From NCBI RefSeq assembly GCF_030252345.1, contig NZ_CP126980.1, positions 1,565,501 through 1,629,500 on the forward strand: DNA of 64,000 nucleotides, in the 5' to 3' direction. The stretch is from Actinoplanes oblitus (GTDB lineage Bacteria; Actinomycetota; Actinomycetes; Mycobacteriales; Micromonosporaceae). Positions 26,225 through 36,154 of the stretch are shown here, piece after piece. How positions within the stretch are numbered: the first letter of the stretch is position 1; every line of letters starts with the position of its first letter. Position numbers and translations under genes: made by a program. The notes below the pieces were generated by a model. It had not been told where the DNA came from. It did no database searches and saw nothing but the letters and a program-made list of their open reading frames with translations.

Positions 26225-26529
26225 CCGACCTCCCCCGCCCGTGGATGACATGGTTACGTGAACCGCTGCTCGTGCACCGGGGATGACCGGTGCGCGGCAT
26301 CGGCCTCTCCAGCCTTCCCGAGCACCGGCCCTGTCGCATCCAGAGACAGGGTTAATTGGAGCTATGTGGGGGGACGGCCGCGGAGGACGGTGAAGCCGTT
26401 GATCAGCGGCCGAATATTACCCAGTCCGCGCAACGCGTGGGGGTGGCGGCCACCCATGTAGCGGACCGCATCACCGCATTCGACGACCAGCTATGGCGGC
26501 CGGCCGTCGAATGCGGTAAAAGGGGGCGA
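26225..26529. other. Intergenic region between gltX and secreted protein gene
   Basis: No credible gene. It should carry the promoter of the secreted protein gene (minus strand) and the 3' end of the gltX transcript. The inverted repeat at 26473-26517 is listed separately. Confidence 0.4.
26473..26517 (-). terminator. Long inverted repeat downstream of gltX
   Basis: A perfect 13-bp inverted repeat, ACCGCATTCGACG (26473-26485) and its complement (26505-26517), with a 19-base loop. It lies 13 bases past the gltX stop on that strand. There is no U-tract after it, so it may be a factor-assisted terminator or an mRNA-stabilising hairpin. Confidence 0.6.
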
Positions 26530-27942
26530 TCAGGCGGAAAGTCGCGCCCGGGCCGCCGCGATCCGGGACAGCGTCCGCTCCCGGCCGAGCAGCTCGATCG
26601 ATTCGAAGAGCGGAAGTCCGACGGTACGCCCGGTGACGGCGACCCGGACCGGTGCCTGGGTCTTACCGAGCTTCAGCCCGCGCGCCTCGCCGACCTGCTC
26701 CAACGCGGTTTTCAGCGGCTCCGCGCGCCAGTCGGTGAGCGCGGCGAAGGCCTCGGCGGCGCCGTCCAGGATGTCGGCGGCGCCCTCCTTCATCGCCTTG
26801 GCCCAGGACGCCTCGTCGTCGACCGGCTGGTCGAGGAAGAGGAAATCGACGTTCTCCACGATCTCGGAGAGCACCGCGATCCGGGTCTGCGCCAGCGGGG
26901 CGATGGTGGTGAAGATCTCCGCGTCGAATTTCGACGGGTCCCACGGCGGGGCCGGGATGGTCCCGGTGCCGGTCAGCCACGGCGCGCAGACCTGGGTGAA
27001 CTCGGCCGGGGTGAGGGCCCGGATGTACTCGCCGTTGAACGCGCGCAGTTTCTTGACGTCGAAGAAGGCCGGGGCGTGGTTGACGTCCTCGATCCGGTAC
27101 TCCTCCTCGACCACCGACCACGGGACGATCTCCCGGTCGCCGGTGGGCGACCAGCCGAGCAGCATCAGGTAGTTGCGCATCGCGGCGGCGAGGTAGCCCT
27201 CGTCCCGGTACGACTCCAGGGCGACCTTGTCCCGCCGCTTCGACAGTTTCTGCCGCTTCTCGTTGACGATGACCGGGACGTGTCCCCAGACCGGCGGGGT
27301 GACGCCGAGCGCCTCCCAGAGCAGCTGCTGCTTCGGCGTGTTCGGCAGGTGCTCCTCGGCGCGGAACACGTGGGTGATCCCCATGCTCATGTCGTCGACC
27401 ACGTTGGCCAGCAGGAACACCGCCGAGCCGTCGGAGCGGGCGATGACGAAGTCCTCGATCAGCTTGTTCTCGAAGGTGGGCTTGCCGCGGACCAGGTCGA
27501 CGACCACCGTCTCGCCCTCGTCCGGCGTGCGGAAACGCAGCGCGCGACCCTCGCCCGGGCCGAGCGCCCGCTCGCGGCAGAAGCCGTCGTAGCCGGTGTG
27601 GGTGTTGCCGGAACGGGCGGTCACGTCCTCGCGCTTGCAGTCGCAGTAGTACGCCTTGCCCTCGGCGTACAGGCGGGTGGCGGCGGCGGTGTGGTCGGCC
27701 GCGTACGAGGACTGGTAGTAGGGGCCCTCGTACGTCCCGCGTTCGATGCCGATCCAGTCGAGCGCCGAGATGATGCCCTCGGTCCACTCGGGTTTGTTGC
27801 GGGCCGCGTCGGTGTCCTCGATCCGGAGCACGAAGACGCCGCCGTGCTGCTGGGCGTAAATCCAGTTCTGCAGCGCCGAGCGGGCGCCGCCGACGTGGAA
27901 CATGCCGGTGGGTGAGGGGGCGAAACGTACGCGAACAGTCAC
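26530..27942 (-). CDS. gltX: Glutamyl-tRNA synthetase
   Basis: Class I synthetase charging tRNA-Glu, 470 residues. The HIGH-type motif is in [18 protein letters not shown] (about 8-25) and the KMSKS-type motif is [13 protein letters not shown] near 247. The Zn-like Cys motif is partly visible as YYCDCKRE. The C-terminal anticodon-binding region is complete. The GTG start overlaps the stop of the upstream AlkZ-like gene (GTGA), so translation is probably coupled. The gene is followed by the inverted repeat at 26473-26517. Confidence 0.95.
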   Translation of the reverse strand: MTVRVRFAPSPTGMFHVGGARSALQNWIYAQQHGGVFVLRIEDTDAARNKPEWTEGIISALDWIGIERGTYEGPYYQSSYAADHTAAATRLYAEGKAYYCDCKREDVTARSGNTHTGYDGFCRERALGPGEGRALRFRTPDEGETVVVDLVRGKPTFENKLIEDFVIARSDGSAVFLLANVVDDMSMGITHVFRAEEHLPNTPKQQLLWEALGVTPPVWGHVPVIVNEKRQKLSKRRDKVALESYRDEGYLAAAMRNYLMLLGWSPTGDREIVPWSVVEEEYRIEDVNHAPAFFDVKKLRAFNGEYIRALTPAEFTQVCAPWLTGTGTIPAPPWDPSKFDAEIFTTIAPLAQTRIAVLSEIVENVDFLFLDQPVDDEASWAKAMKEGAADILDGAAEAFAALTDWRAEPLKTALEQVGEARGLKLGKTQAPVRVAVTGRTVGLPLFESIELLGRERTLSRIAAARARLSA

Positions 27943-28925
27943 GGTGCCAGCCTACCGAGATCGGCGAGCGCATTACGGACCCAGCCCGGCTGGTCGCGGA
28001 ACAGGGTGATGGTGCCGGTGTCCCAGGTGCCCTCGATCCGCCCGTTCACCAGGACGACCGGGGAGATCCAGCCCTGTGGCCGCGACACCGCCGACCGGGG
28101 GCCGCTGCTGATCGCCTCCAGCTGGCGCAGGGCGCCGACGGTGTAGGGGTCGAAGGCCGGCAGCAGGTGGACGGTGTCCTCGGCCGCGGCGTCCGAGATC
28201 TCGGCTCTGACGCGCTGGAACGCCTGCTTGGCCAGTGGCGGGCGCAGGTCGAACCAGCGGGCGAACTCCGCCGGCTCCGCCGGGCCGTAGGCGCCCAGAT
28301 AGTCCAGCGCCAGCCGGTCGACCGCCTCCTCCAGGTCGACCGGCTCCTGCTCGCCGAGCCACTCCCGCGGTGCCACGAAGGTGACGTTGCGCCCACGGGG
28401 CGGCCCGGAGCAGAGCAGGCCGCGGAAGGCGAGCGGCTTGAGGATCGCCCCGAAGCCCTGGGTGAGCGGCTCGCGCAACTCCTCGTGCCCGGTCGCGGCG
28501 ATGATCGCGGCAGCCAGTTCCTCGCGGGTCATCGGTTCGCCGCCGAGCACATCGGGTACCGCCGAGATGATGTCGGCCATCTGGTCCACGGTGACCCCGT
28601 GGTACTTCAGCCACGAGCCCTTGGTCTCCCGCTCGCGGGTGCTCATCGCGGCCACCCAGTACGGCAGGTCGGCGGCCGGCAGCAGGTGCAGCGTGCCCCG
28701 GGCCGCCCAGGTGCGGACCAGTGTGCGGTCGCGGTACAGCGCGGCGTCCAGGTCCGGCGGGGTGTCCATCCGCAGGTCGGCCGCGGCCTGGGCGCAGGAC
28801 GCGACCTGGGCGTGGATGCCGCAGAGCCGACGGGCCAGGGCGACCGGGTCGGTGGCCTTCACGGAGCCGAGGTGGTGGCGGTGGACGCGCCAGCGGAGAA
28901 CGTCGTCGAGCTGCACTTGACACAC
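27939..28925 (-). CDS. Winged-helix DNA-binding protein of the AlkZ/YcaQ-like (HTH_42) family
   Basis: A 328-residue protein of the winged-helix family that includes the DNA glycosylases AlkZ and YcaQ. Family signatures: [40 protein letters not shown], and a C-terminal [16 protein letters not shown] with [13 protein letters not shown]. Most actinobacterial members are uncharacterised and their glycosylase activity is not shown. The start may be GTG at 28925 or GTG at 28916. It is the first gene of a two-gene unit with gltX and is divergent from the RibD-like reductase gene. Confidence 0.85.
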   Translation of the reverse strand: MCQVQLDDVLRWRVHRHHLGSVKATDPVALARRLCGIHAQVASCAQAAADLRMDTPPDLDAALYRDRTLVRTWAARGTLHLLPAADLPYWVAAMSTRERETKGSWLKYHGVTVDQMADIISAVPDVLGGEPMTREELAAAIIAATGHEELREPLTQGFGAILKPLAFRGLLCSGPPRGRNVTFVAPREWLGEQEPVDLEEAVDRLALDYLGAYGPAEPAEFARWFDLRPPLAKQAFQRVRAEISDAAAEDTVHLLPAFDPYTVGALRQLEAISSGPRSAVSRPQGWISPVVLVNGRIEGTWDTGTITLFRDQPGWVRNALADLGRLAP

Positions 28926-28992
28926 GCTAGCCGACCGGCTTACTTTACCAATGAGTTAATTAACCAACACGTCAAATACAGAGGTGAGCGAG
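28926..28992. promoter_or_regulatory. AT-rich divergent promoter with palindrome
   Basis: This 67-base gap between divergent genes is markedly AT-rich for this genome. It contains the perfect palindrome GTTAATTAAC (28955-28964) flanked by ACCAA on both sides (28947 and 28963 areas), a pattern typical of MarR/HxlR-like operators. No such regulator gene is adjacent. Confidence 0.5.
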
Positions 28993-29526
28993 ATGGGCAA
29001 GGTTGTCGCTGTGGAGTACGTGACGCTCGACGGCGTCTTCGAGGAGCCGGCGTGGAGCGGCCCCTACTTCAACGAGGAGCTCAGTGGCTGGCAGGCGGAG
29101 AACCTGCGGGAGGCCGACGCGCTGCTGCTCGGCCGCCGGACCTACGAGGGCTTCAAGCAGGCCTGGCCGCGGATGGAGGAGGCCACCGGCGACTTCGGCG
29201 TGCGGATGAACGCGATGCCCAAGCATGTGGCGACCACGACGCTGAGCGAGCCGGAGTGGAACGCGACGTTCATCGAGGGCGAGGTGGCCGACGCGGTGGC
29301 CAAGCTCAAGACCGAGCCGCGCACGCTGCTGATCAACGGCAGCGGGACCCTGGTGAACTATCTGACCAGGCACAACCTGATCGACGAGTACCGGATCATG
29401 GTCTTCCCGGTGGTGCTGGGCGAGGGCCGGCGGCTCTGGGACGACGGCACCAAGATCGCCCTGTCGCTGACCGGGTCGTGGCGCACGGCGACCGGCGTCG
29501 AGGTGGTGACCTACGTCCCGGCATGA
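28993..29526 (+). CDS. RibD C-terminal-domain (dihydrofolate reductase-like) protein
   Basis: A 177-residue cytoplasmic oxidoreductase of the DHFR/RibD fold. The motifs are KVVAVEYVTLDGVFEEP, LLLGRRTYEGFKQAWPRM, LINGSGTLVNYLTRHNLIDE and MVFPVVLGEGRRLW, the typical order of this broad group. Such stand-alone proteins are usually of unknown substrate and are not true folate enzymes. The ATG at 28993 lies behind GAGGTGA; a GTG at 28984 is inside that ribosome site and less likely. A strong terminator follows. Confidence 0.88.
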   Translation: MGKVVAVEYVTLDGVFEEPAWSGPYFNEELSGWQAENLREADALLLGRRTYEGFKQAWPRMEEATGDFGVRMNAMPKHVATTTLSEPEWNATFIEGEVADAVAKLKTEPRTLLINGSGTLVNYLTRHNLIDEYRIMVFPVVLGEGRRLWDDGTKIALSLTGSWRTATGVEVVTYVPA

Positions 29527-29527
29527 G

Positions 29528-29552
29528 AAAGGGCCCGCCGGAGCGGGCCCTT
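29528..29552. terminator. Bidirectional intrinsic terminator
   Basis: Hairpin with arms AAAGGGCCCGC and GCGGGCCCTTT and a short CGGA-like loop. It separates the convergent RibD-like gene and aceE and should stop both transcripts. Confidence 0.9.
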
Positions 29553-29563
29553 TCCACTGATTG

Positions 29564-32302
29564 CTAGCTGTCGCCGCCGGTCTCGCCGACCGGCGCCGCG
29601 TTCACGTCGTCGATCGCGTACTTCTTGGCGGCCTCGCCGGGCACGTGCCCCGGTACCTTGCCGCGCAGCGCGAGCTCGCGCAGCGTGGCCACGGCGACCG
29701 ACTCGCCGTCCACGTGGAAGTGGCGGCGCAGCGCGTGCCGGGTGTCGCTCATGCCGAACCCGTCGGTGCCCAGCGAGGTGTACCCGTTCGGCACCCAGCG
29801 GGCGATCAGGTCGGGCACCGCCCGCATCCAGTCGCTGACCGCCACCGACGGACCCTCGGTGCCCTCCAGCTTCTGCTGGATGTACGGCTTGCGCGGCTGG
29901 TCGCTCGGGTGGAGCAGGTTGTGCTCCTCCGCCTCGATCGCGTCCCGGCGCAGCTCGCCCCAGGAGGTGACCGACCACACGTCGGCGCTCACGCCCCAGT
30001 CCTGGGCGAGCAGCTCCTGTGCCTTGAGCGCCCAGCGCATGCCGGTGCCGGAGGCGAGCAGCTGCGCTTTCGGGCCGCCGGTCGCCGGGCCCTCGGAGTA
30101 GCGGTAGATGCCCTTGAGGATGCCCTCGGCGTCGACGTTCTCCGGCTCGGCGGGCTGGATCGCCGGCTCGTTGTAGATGGTGAGGTAGTAGAAGATGTTC
30201 TCCTGCTTCTCGCCGTACATGCGATGCAGGCCGTTCTCCATGATGTGCGCGATCTCGTACGCGAACGCCGGGTCGTACGCCACCACGGCCGGGTTGGTCG
30301 CCGCGATCAGCAGCGAGTGCCCGTCCTCGTGCTGCAGGCCCTCACCGTTGAGCGTGGTGCGGCCGGCGGTGGCGCCGAGCAGGAAGCCCCGGGTCATCTG
30401 GTCGGCGGCTGCCCACAGCTCGTCGGCGGTGCGCTGGAAGCCGAACATCGAGTAGAAGATGTACAGCGGGATCATCGGCTCGTCGTGCGTCGCGTACGAC
30501 GTACCGGCCGCGATGAAGCTCGCTGTCGAACCGGCCTCGTTGATGCCCTCGTGCAGGATCTGGCCGTTCGTCGCCTCCTTGTAGGACAGGAACAGCTCCC
30601 GGTCCACCGAGGTGTACGTCTGGCCGTGCGGCGAGTAGATCTTCTTGGTCGGGAAGAGCGAGTCCATGCCGAAGGTACGGGCCTCGTCCGGGATGATCGG
30701 CACCCACCGGGCACCGAACTCCTTGTCCTTCATCAGGTCCTTGAGCAGGCGGACGAAGGCCATCGTGGTGGCCACCTTCTGCTTGCCGCTGCCCCGCTTG
30801 ACGTCGGCGAACGCCTTCGAGTCCGGGATCGCCAGCGACTTGGCCCTGGTGCGCCGGGACGGCACGTAACCGCCCAGATCGCGGCGGCGTTCCTGCATGT
30901 ACTGGTATTCGTCGGACTTCTCGCCGGGGTGGTAGTACGGCGGGAGGTACGGGTTCTCCTCGAGCTGCTTGTCGCTGATGTCGAGGTAGAGCCGGTCCCG
31001 GAAGCCCTTCAGGTCCTCCAGGGTCAGCTTCTTCATCTGGTGCGTGGCGTTGCGGGCCTCGAAGTGCGAGCCCAGCGTCCAGCCCTTGATGGTCTTGGCG
31101 AGGATCACCGTCGGCTGCCCGGTGTGCTCGGTGGCCGCCTTGTACGCCGCGTAGAGCTTGCGGTAGTCGTGGCCACCACGCTTGAGGTTCCAGATCTCGT
31201 CGTCGGTCATGCCCTCGACGAGCTTGCGGGTCCGCGGGTCACGGCCGAAGAAGTGCTCCCGGACGTACGCCCCGGACTCGCCCTTGTAGGTCTGGTAGTC
31301 ACCGTCGGGCGTCACATTCATCAGGTTGACCAGGGCGCCGTCGGTGTCGGCGGCGAGCAGCGGGTCCCACTCGCGGCCCCAGACCACCTTGATCACGTTC
31401 CACCCGGCGCCGCGGAAGAAGGACTCCAGCTCCTGGATGACCTTGCCGTTGCCGCGTACCGGGCCGTCGAGCCGCTGCAGGTTGCAGTTGACCACGAAGG
31501 TGAGGTTGTCCAGCTCCTCGCGGGCGGCCAGGCCGATCGCGCCGAGCGACTCGACCTCGTCCATCTCGCCGTCGCCGAGGAACGCCCAGACGTGCTGCTG
31601 GCTGGTGTCCTTGATGCCGCGGTTGTGCAGGTAGCGGTTGTACCGCGCCTGGTAGATCGCGTTCATCGGGCCGAGGCCCATGCTGACGGTGGGGAACTCC
31701 CAGAAGTTCGGCATCAGCCGGGGGTGCGGGTACGACGGGAGGCCGCCACCGGGGTGGCTGAGCTCCTGGCGGAAGCCGTCCAGCTGGTCGGTGGTCAGAC
31801 GACCCTCGAGGTACGCCCGGGCGTACATGCCGGGGGAGGCGTGGCCCTGGAAGAAGATCTGGTCGCCACCGCCGGGGTGGTCCTTGCCCCGGAAGAAGTG
31901 GTTCATGCCGACCTCGTAGAGGCTGGCACTCGACGCGTACGACGAGATGTGGCCTCCGACGCCAATCTCGGGTCGCTGCGCGCGGTGCACCAGCATGGCG
32001 GCGTTCCACCGGACGTAGGCCCGGATGCGCCGCTCCACGAACTCGTCACCCGGGAACCAGGGCTCCTGCTCCGGCGTGATCGTGTTGATGTAGTCGGTGG
32101 ACGTCAGTGGCGGAACGCCGACCTGTCGTTCACGCGCGCGCTCCAGCAGGCGCAACATCACGTACCGGGCTCGTTTGGCGCCCCGTTCGTCGATGACTCC
32201 GTCGAGGGACTCGATCCACTCGTTCGTTTCCGAAGGGTCGATGTCCGGAAGCTGGCTCGGCAGGCCATCGCTGATCACCGGGCGCTTGCGCTCCGTGGCC
32301 AC
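29564..32302 (-). CDS. aceE: Pyruvate dehydrogenase E1 component (homodimeric)
   Basis: Single-chain thiamine-diphosphate enzyme (912 residues) that decarboxylates pyruvate and passes acetyl groups to E2. Family features are [20 protein letters not shown], a TPP-binding [14 protein letters not shown] followed by [16 protein letters not shown], and the C-terminal transketolase-like part with [11 protein letters not shown]. The start is GTG at 32302 with AAGAGG upstream; the longer frame to 32371 adds residues unlike the family. The E2/E3 genes are not here. The promoter lies in 32303-32455. Identity is very secure. Confidence 0.96.
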   Translation of the reverse strand: MATERKRPVISDGLPSQLPDIDPSETNEWIESLDGVIDERGAKRARYVMLRLLERARERQVGVPPLTSTDYINTITPEQEPWFPGDEFVERRIRAYVRWNAAMLVHRAQRPEIGVGGHISSYASSASLYEVGMNHFFRGKDHPGGGDQIFFQGHASPGMYARAYLEGRLTTDQLDGFRQELSHPGGGLPSYPHPRLMPNFWEFPTVSMGLGPMNAIYQARYNRYLHNRGIKDTSQQHVWAFLGDGEMDEVESLGAIGLAAREELDNLTFVVNCNLQRLDGPVRGNGKVIQELESFFRGAGWNVIKVVWGREWDPLLAADTDGALVNLMNVTPDGDYQTYKGESGAYVREHFFGRDPRTRKLVEGMTDDEIWNLKRGGHDYRKLYAAYKAATEHTGQPTVILAKTIKGWTLGSHFEARNATHQMKKLTLEDLKGFRDRLYLDISDKQLEENPYLPPYYHPGEKSDEYQYMQERRRDLGGYVPSRRTRAKSLAIPDSKAFADVKRGSGKQKVATTMAFVRLLKDLMKDKEFGARWVPIIPDEARTFGMDSLFPTKKIYSPHGQTYTSVDRELFLSYKEATNGQILHEGINEAGSTASFIAAGTSYATHDEPMIPLYIFYSMFGFQRTADELWAAADQMTRGFLLGATAGRTTLNGEGLQHEDGHSLLIAATNPAVVAYDPAFAYEIAHIMENGLHRMYGEKQENIFYYLTIYNEPAIQPAEPENVDAEGILKGIYRYSEGPATGGPKAQLLASGTGMRWALKAQELLAQDWGVSADVWSVTSWGELRRDAIEAEEHNLLHPSDQPRKPYIQQKLEGTEGPSVAVSDWMRAVPDLIARWVPNGYTSLGTDGFGMSDTRHALRRHFHVDGESVAVATLRELALRGKVPGHVPGEAAKKYAIDDVNAAPVGETGGDS

Positions 32303-32433
32303 AGGCAATCCTCTTGGTGTGAGTGTCGGAACCGGTGCGATCAAGGTGGCGTATCGCCCGGAGGTCTCCATCCTGCCTCTTAACGGTGGGCATCGTCACG
32401 CCTAACGGTCGGCGCAGCGATGCGCGACACATG

Positions 32434-32445
32434 TACTGACCAGTA
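32434..32445. promoter_or_regulatory. Small palindrome upstream of aceE
   Basis: TACTG-AC-CAGTA is an exact 12-base palindromic element about 135 bases upstream of the aceE start. The gap 32303-32455 also contains two copies of ACCGTTA on the minus strand. It may be an operator; nothing else supports this. Confidence 0.3.
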
Positions 32446-32455
32446 ACTTTGCCGA

Positions 32456-32860
32456 TCACCCGTTGAGGAAGGAGAACCGCACCTGGCGAGTGGGGTTGTC
32501 GCCGTTCGGATCCACCAGGCAGATCGACTGCCAGGTGCCCAGCGTGAGCCGGCCGCCGAGCACCGGCAGGCTGGCGTACGGCGGGATCCAGGCCGGCAGC
32601 ACGTGATCGCGCCCGTGCCCGCGCGAACCGTGCCGGTGCCGCCACTTGTCGGCGGCCGGCAGCAGGTCGTCGATAGCGGTCAGCAGGTCGTCGTCGGAGC
32701 CGGCGCCGGTCTCGATGATCGCCAGTCCGGCCGTCGCGTGTGGCACGAAGACGTGCAGCAGGCCGTCCTGCTCGGACGCCACGAACTCCTCCGCCTGCCG
32801 GGTGATGTCGACGACGACCGGCCGGTCGCCGGTCCGGACGGTGATCACTTCGCTACGCAT
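32456..32860 (-). CDS. YjbQ family (UPF0047) protein
   Basis: A 134-residue cytoplasmic protein of the YjbQ family, some members of which show thiamine-phosphate synthase side activity; the true role is unknown. Characteristic residues are FVPHATAGLAIIETG, LLPAADKWRHRHG, HVLPAWIPPYASLPVLGG and GTWQSICLVDPNG, including the His/Glu cluster thought to bind metal. The start at 32860 gives normal length. It lies upstream of aceE on the same strand, a TPP-dependent enzyme, so the neighbourhood is suggestive, though not proof, of a thiamine link. Confidence 0.9.
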   Translation of the reverse strand: MRSEVITVRTGDRPVVVDITRQAEEFVASEQDGLLHVFVPHATAGLAIIETGAGSDDDLLTAIDDLLPAADKWRHRHGSRGHGRDHVLPAWIPPYASLPVLGGRLTLGTWQSICLVDPNGDNPTRQVRFSFLNG

Positions 32861-32880
32861 CCGGCGAGCCTACCGGCGGC

Positions 32881-32952
32881 CTATGTGTAGAGATCCAGCA
32901 CGAGGAAGGCCGCCGCGATCAGGACCAGACAGGCGGCGCACCTCATGATCAT
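32881..32952 (-). CDS. Possible 23-residue hydrophobic micropeptide
   Basis: An open frame of 23 codons that reads MIMRCAACLVLIAAAFL and ends VLDLYT, i.e. two Cys followed by a short hydrophobic helix. The start could be the ATG at 32952 or at 32946. The ribosome site is weak (CCGGGA). It sits 20 bases upstream of the YjbQ-like gene on the same strand. If translated it would be a one-helix membrane peptide or a leader. Evidence is the amino-acid pattern only. Confidence 0.3.
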   Translation of the reverse strand: MIMRCAACLVLIAAAFLVLDLYT

Positions 32953-33056
32953 CCCGGTATTGCACCACCGGATCCGGGCCCCGCGCAGGAAGATCGACAA
33001 GTGTGATCGGCCGCCGGTGGGTGGCAGCGTTCGCCGCGGTCCGCAATGCTGATTTC

Positions 33057-35276
33057 GTGACCACCCCGCAAAGCCTCGACGAGCGGTTCCGCGATGCGGT
33101 CTCGGCCCTGCGACCCCCGGAGCAGCGGCGCGCTCCCGGCGATCCGGTCCGCGACGGCGTCACCCTGACCGGCGCCCGTGCCCTCGAGCTCTTCGACGCC
33201 CAGCTGACCAGCCGCCACCTCGACCTGGCCGCGCGCTGGCTGCGCAGCTTCAACGAGGGTTTCCACACGGTCGCCTCGGCCGGCCACGAGGGGAACGCGG
33301 CGGTCGCCGCGGCGCTGCGTGGCGACGATCCGGCGCTGCCGCACGACCGGGCCGCCGCCTTCTACTGCGCGCGGGCCGCGGCCGCCGCCCCGGAGAACCG
33401 CGCGCAGCGGCTGGAGGACGCCGCCCGGGACATCCTGCGCGGGGTGGTGGCCTCGGTCCGGGATCCGATCAGTGGCGGCCGCGACAAGGTCTTCGGCAAT
33501 GCCGGGCTGCATCTGGTCCCGGTGGTCTCACCGCCGGCGGGTCACCTGCCGCGAGCGGTCGGTCTGGCGTACGGCCTGAGCCGCTCGCCCGATCCGCGCT
33601 GGCCCGCCGACGCGATCGTCGCGGCCACCTTCGGCGACGACGGGATCGACCAGCCCGGCGCGGCCGCCGCCCTGCACGCCGCGGGCTGGCACGACCGGGC
33701 CGGCCGGCCGATCCCGCTGCTGCTGGTCTGCGAGGACGACGCGGCCGGCGGGCCGGAGCCGGACGGCTGGGTGGCCTCGGTGCTGCGCGGGCGGCCGGGG
33801 GTGCGGTACTCGTACGCCGACGGCTGTGACCTGGCCGCCGCCCACGACGCCGCCGCCGAGGCCGCCGAGTTCGTCCGCCGGGAGCGCCGCCCCGCGGTGC
33901 TCCATCTCGGCACGGTGTCGCTGCTGGGCCGGCCCGGCGACCCGGACCCCGGCCCGGAGCTGGCCCGGGATCCGCTGGTCGGCACCGCCCGGCTGCTGGT
34001 CGAGGCCGGACTGCTCGGCCCGGACGACGTGATCACCCGGTACGACGAGGTCGGCTGGCAGGTCCGCAAGGCCGCCGAGGAGGTGCTCGGCGAGCCGAAA
34101 CTGGCCACCATCGGCGAGATCGTCGCCTCGCTGGCCCCGCGCCGCCCGCTGCGGGTGGCGCACGCGATCACCGACGCGGCGAGCCGGGCCGCCGGGCCGG
34201 GCGCGTCCGGCCGGGTCCGGATCTTCGACGGGCGGCTGCCCGAGCAGGCCGGGCCGATGACCCTGGCGCAGACGGTCAACGCCGCGCTCACCGACGCGCT
34301 GGCCGCCCGGCCCGGGCTGCTCGCCTTCGGGCCCGGCACCACCCGTGGCGGGCCGCACGGGGTGACCGCCGGGTTGCGCGAGCGCGGCGGCGACCGGGTC
34401 TTCGACACCCCGCCGGACGCCACCGGCGTGCTCGGGCTCGCGCTGGGCGCCGGGCTGGCCGGGCTGCTGCCGGTCGCCGAGCTGCCCGGGCTGGCCGACC
34501 TGCACGGCGGCGAGGAGCAGCTGCGCGGCGAGGCGGCGACCATGTCGTTCCTCTCCTCGGGCGCGTACCGCAACCCGCTGGTGCTGCGCCTCCCCGCGCT
34601 GGCCGACCCGTACGGCCTGGGCGGCCACCGGGCCAACGACAACTCCCTCGCCGTGCTGCGCGACGTGCCCGGCCTGGTGGTCGCGGTGCCGGCCCGGGCC
34701 GAGGACGCCGCGCCGATGCTGCGTACCTGTCTGGCCGCCGCGGAGGTGGACGGGAGCGTCTGCGTCTTCCTGGAGCCGGCGTCGCTGTATCAGACGAGGG
34801 ACCTCTATCAGCAAGGCGACAACGAGTGGCTGGCCCCCTACGCGCCGCCGGAACGGTGGGCCGTCGAGCACGCTCCGATCGGCCGGGCGCGCATCTACCC
34901 CCTGGGCACCGCGCAGGATCTGACCATCGTCACGTACGGTGGCGGGGTGCGGATGTCTCTTCGGGTGGCCGCCCGGCTGGCCGCCGACGGGTATGGCACC
35001 CGGGTGGTCGACCTGCGCTGGCTGAACCCGCTTCCCGTCGCTGACCTGGTACGGGAGAGCCTGGCCACCGGCCGGGTGCTGATCGTCGACGAGACCCGCC
35101 GCTCCGGCGGGGTCGGCGAGGGCGTGCTCGCGGCTCTGGTCGACGGGGCGTTCGTCGGATCCGCGCGGCGGGTGGCCGCGGCCGACGCACCGGTTCCGCT
35201 GGGTCCGGCCGCCCAGCATGTGCTGGTGGGAGAGGATGCCATCACACAGGGTGCCCAGGCCCTGCTGGCGCGGTAA
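33057..35276 (+). CDS. Fused E1 alpha/beta-like thiamine-dependent dehydrogenase homologue
   Basis: A 739-residue protein (757 from a GTG at 33003) that resembles a 2-oxoacid dehydrogenase E1 alpha subunit fused to E1 beta. The alpha half shows SFNEGFHTVASAGHEGNAAV and VSPPAGHLPRAVGLAYGL. The expected TPP motif GDG...NN is altered to FGDDGIDQPG and VCEDDAAG. The beta half shows TLAQTVNAALTDAL, AELPGLADLHGGEEQLRGE, NPLVLRLP, and a transketolase C-terminal domain (LTIVTYGGGVRMSL, RVVDLRWLNPLP, VLIVDETRRSGGVGE). The substrate is unknown. The weak TPP motif may mean altered cofactor binding. Confidence 0.82.
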   Translation: MTTPQSLDERFRDAVSALRPPEQRRAPGDPVRDGVTLTGARALELFDAQLTSRHLDLAARWLRSFNEGFHTVASAGHEGNAAVAAALRGDDPALPHDRAAAFYCARAAAAAPENRAQRLEDAARDILRGVVASVRDPISGGRDKVFGNAGLHLVPVVSPPAGHLPRAVGLAYGLSRSPDPRWPADAIVAATFGDDGIDQPGAAAALHAAGWHDRAGRPIPLLLVCEDDAAGGPEPDGWVASVLRGRPGVRYSYADGCDLAAAHDAAAEAAEFVRRERRPAVLHLGTVSLLGRPGDPDPGPELARDPLVGTARLLVEAGLLGPDDVITRYDEVGWQVRKAAEEVLGEPKLATIGEIVASLAPRRPLRVAHAITDAASRAAGPGASGRVRIFDGRLPEQAGPMTLAQTVNAALTDALAARPGLLAFGPGTTRGGPHGVTAGLRERGGDRVFDTPPDATGVLGLALGAGLAGLLPVAELPGLADLHGGEEQLRGEAATMSFLSSGAYRNPLVLRLPALADPYGLGGHRANDNSLAVLRDVPGLVVAVPARAEDAAPMLRTCLAAAEVDGSVCVFLEPASLYQTRDLYQQGDNEWLAPYAPPERWAVEHAPIGRARIYPLGTAQDLTIVTYGGGVRMSLRVAARLAADGYGTRVVDLRWLNPLPVADLVRESLATGRVLIVDETRRSGGVGEGVLAALVDGAFVGSARRVAAADAPVPLGPAAQHVLVGEDAITQGAQALLAR

Positions 35277-35384
35277 ATTGCCACACACTCGGTGCGCCAC
35301 TTGCGCCCGGGGCCCGGAGTGTGTGGACTACCCCCAAGTTCCGGTACATTTTCGCGGCATTTCACGGCTAGGAGGATTTGGACA

Positions 35385-35819
35385 GTGAGCGCGACCGCGG
35401 GTCAGGCCGACGGCGTACGCAGCCTGGCGGACCGGTTCGGCTTCGAGCCGAACATGGTGGTCATGGAGATGGGTTACGACGATGACGTCGATGAGGAGCT
35501 CCGTGACGCCCTGACCGAACGCGTCGGTGATTTGGTTGACGAGGACACCGACGAGGTCGTCGATGCGGTGCTGTTGTGGTACCGCGATGGCGACGGTGAT
35601 CTGTTCGAGCTGCTCACCGATGCTCTTGGCCCCCTCGCCGACAACGGCGTGGTGTGGCTGCTGACCCCGAAGGCCGGACGCGACGGGCACGTCGAGCCGA
35701 GCGAGATCAGCGAGTCGGCGCCCACCGCCGGCCTGCAGCAGACCTCGACGGTGAACGCCGGCAAGGACTGGACCGGGGCACGGCTGGTCTCCCCGCGAGG
35801 CGCCGCCAAGAAGAAGTAG
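35385..35819 (+). CDS. DUF3052 family protein
   Basis: A 144-residue actinobacterial protein of unknown function. It begins SATAGQADGVRSLADRFGF, continues with MVVMEMGYDDDVDEELRDAL, VDAVLLWYRDGDGDLFELL and GVVWLLTPKAGRDG, and ends in a basic PRGAAKKK. The domain is recognisable by the WYRDGDGDL and WLLTPK blocks. The GTG start at 35385 is behind GGAGGA. From memory, this family is found beside pyruvate dehydrogenase and peroxiredoxin genes in Streptomyces too, so the order is conserved. Confidence 0.92.
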   Translation: MSATAGQADGVRSLADRFGFEPNMVVMEMGYDDDVDEELRDALTERVGDLVDEDTDEVVDAVLLWYRDGDGDLFELLTDALGPLADNGVVWLLTPKAGRDGHVEPSEISESAPTAGLQQTSTVNAGKDWTGARLVSPRGAAKKK

Positions 35820-36154
35820 CTCACTGCCGTCACCCGCTCAGGTCGGCGTCCTCGGGGACGCCGGCCCATCGGCATGCCCGGACCGCTTCCGCGACGGATC
35901 CTCGGGACCGTTCTTCCCAACCGCTCTGCGCGTCTTCCGCCCGCTCTCCCGGATTTTTCCGACGGCTCTCCCGGAGCATTCCGACGGCTCTGCACGTCTT
36001 CCGCCCGCTCTCCCGGACCTTCCGGACCGCCCTCGGGTCTTCCCGACCGCTTTCTCGGACCGCACGCCTGCGGTCAGCCTCGGATGCCGGGCCGTGCCCG
36101 GTTCGCGGCCCGGGGCCGTGGCCGGCCGGGGCGGCGGGGGCCTAGGCTGGGGCG
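35820..36154. repeat. Gene-free stretch with hairpin and degenerate 20-22 bp repeats
   Basis: A hairpin CGGCGTCC/GGACGCCG with a four-base loop (35844-35863) follows the DUF3052 stop and is a likely terminator. From about 35910 to 36062 there are about eight degenerate units of 20-22 bp of the type TTCCGACCGCTCTCCCGGA. No credible gene is present. Confidence 0.6.

Noticed and set aside
29561..32383. Very long plus-strand frame of 940 codons
   Set aside because: It is the antisense shadow of aceE, caused by GC-rich codon bias.
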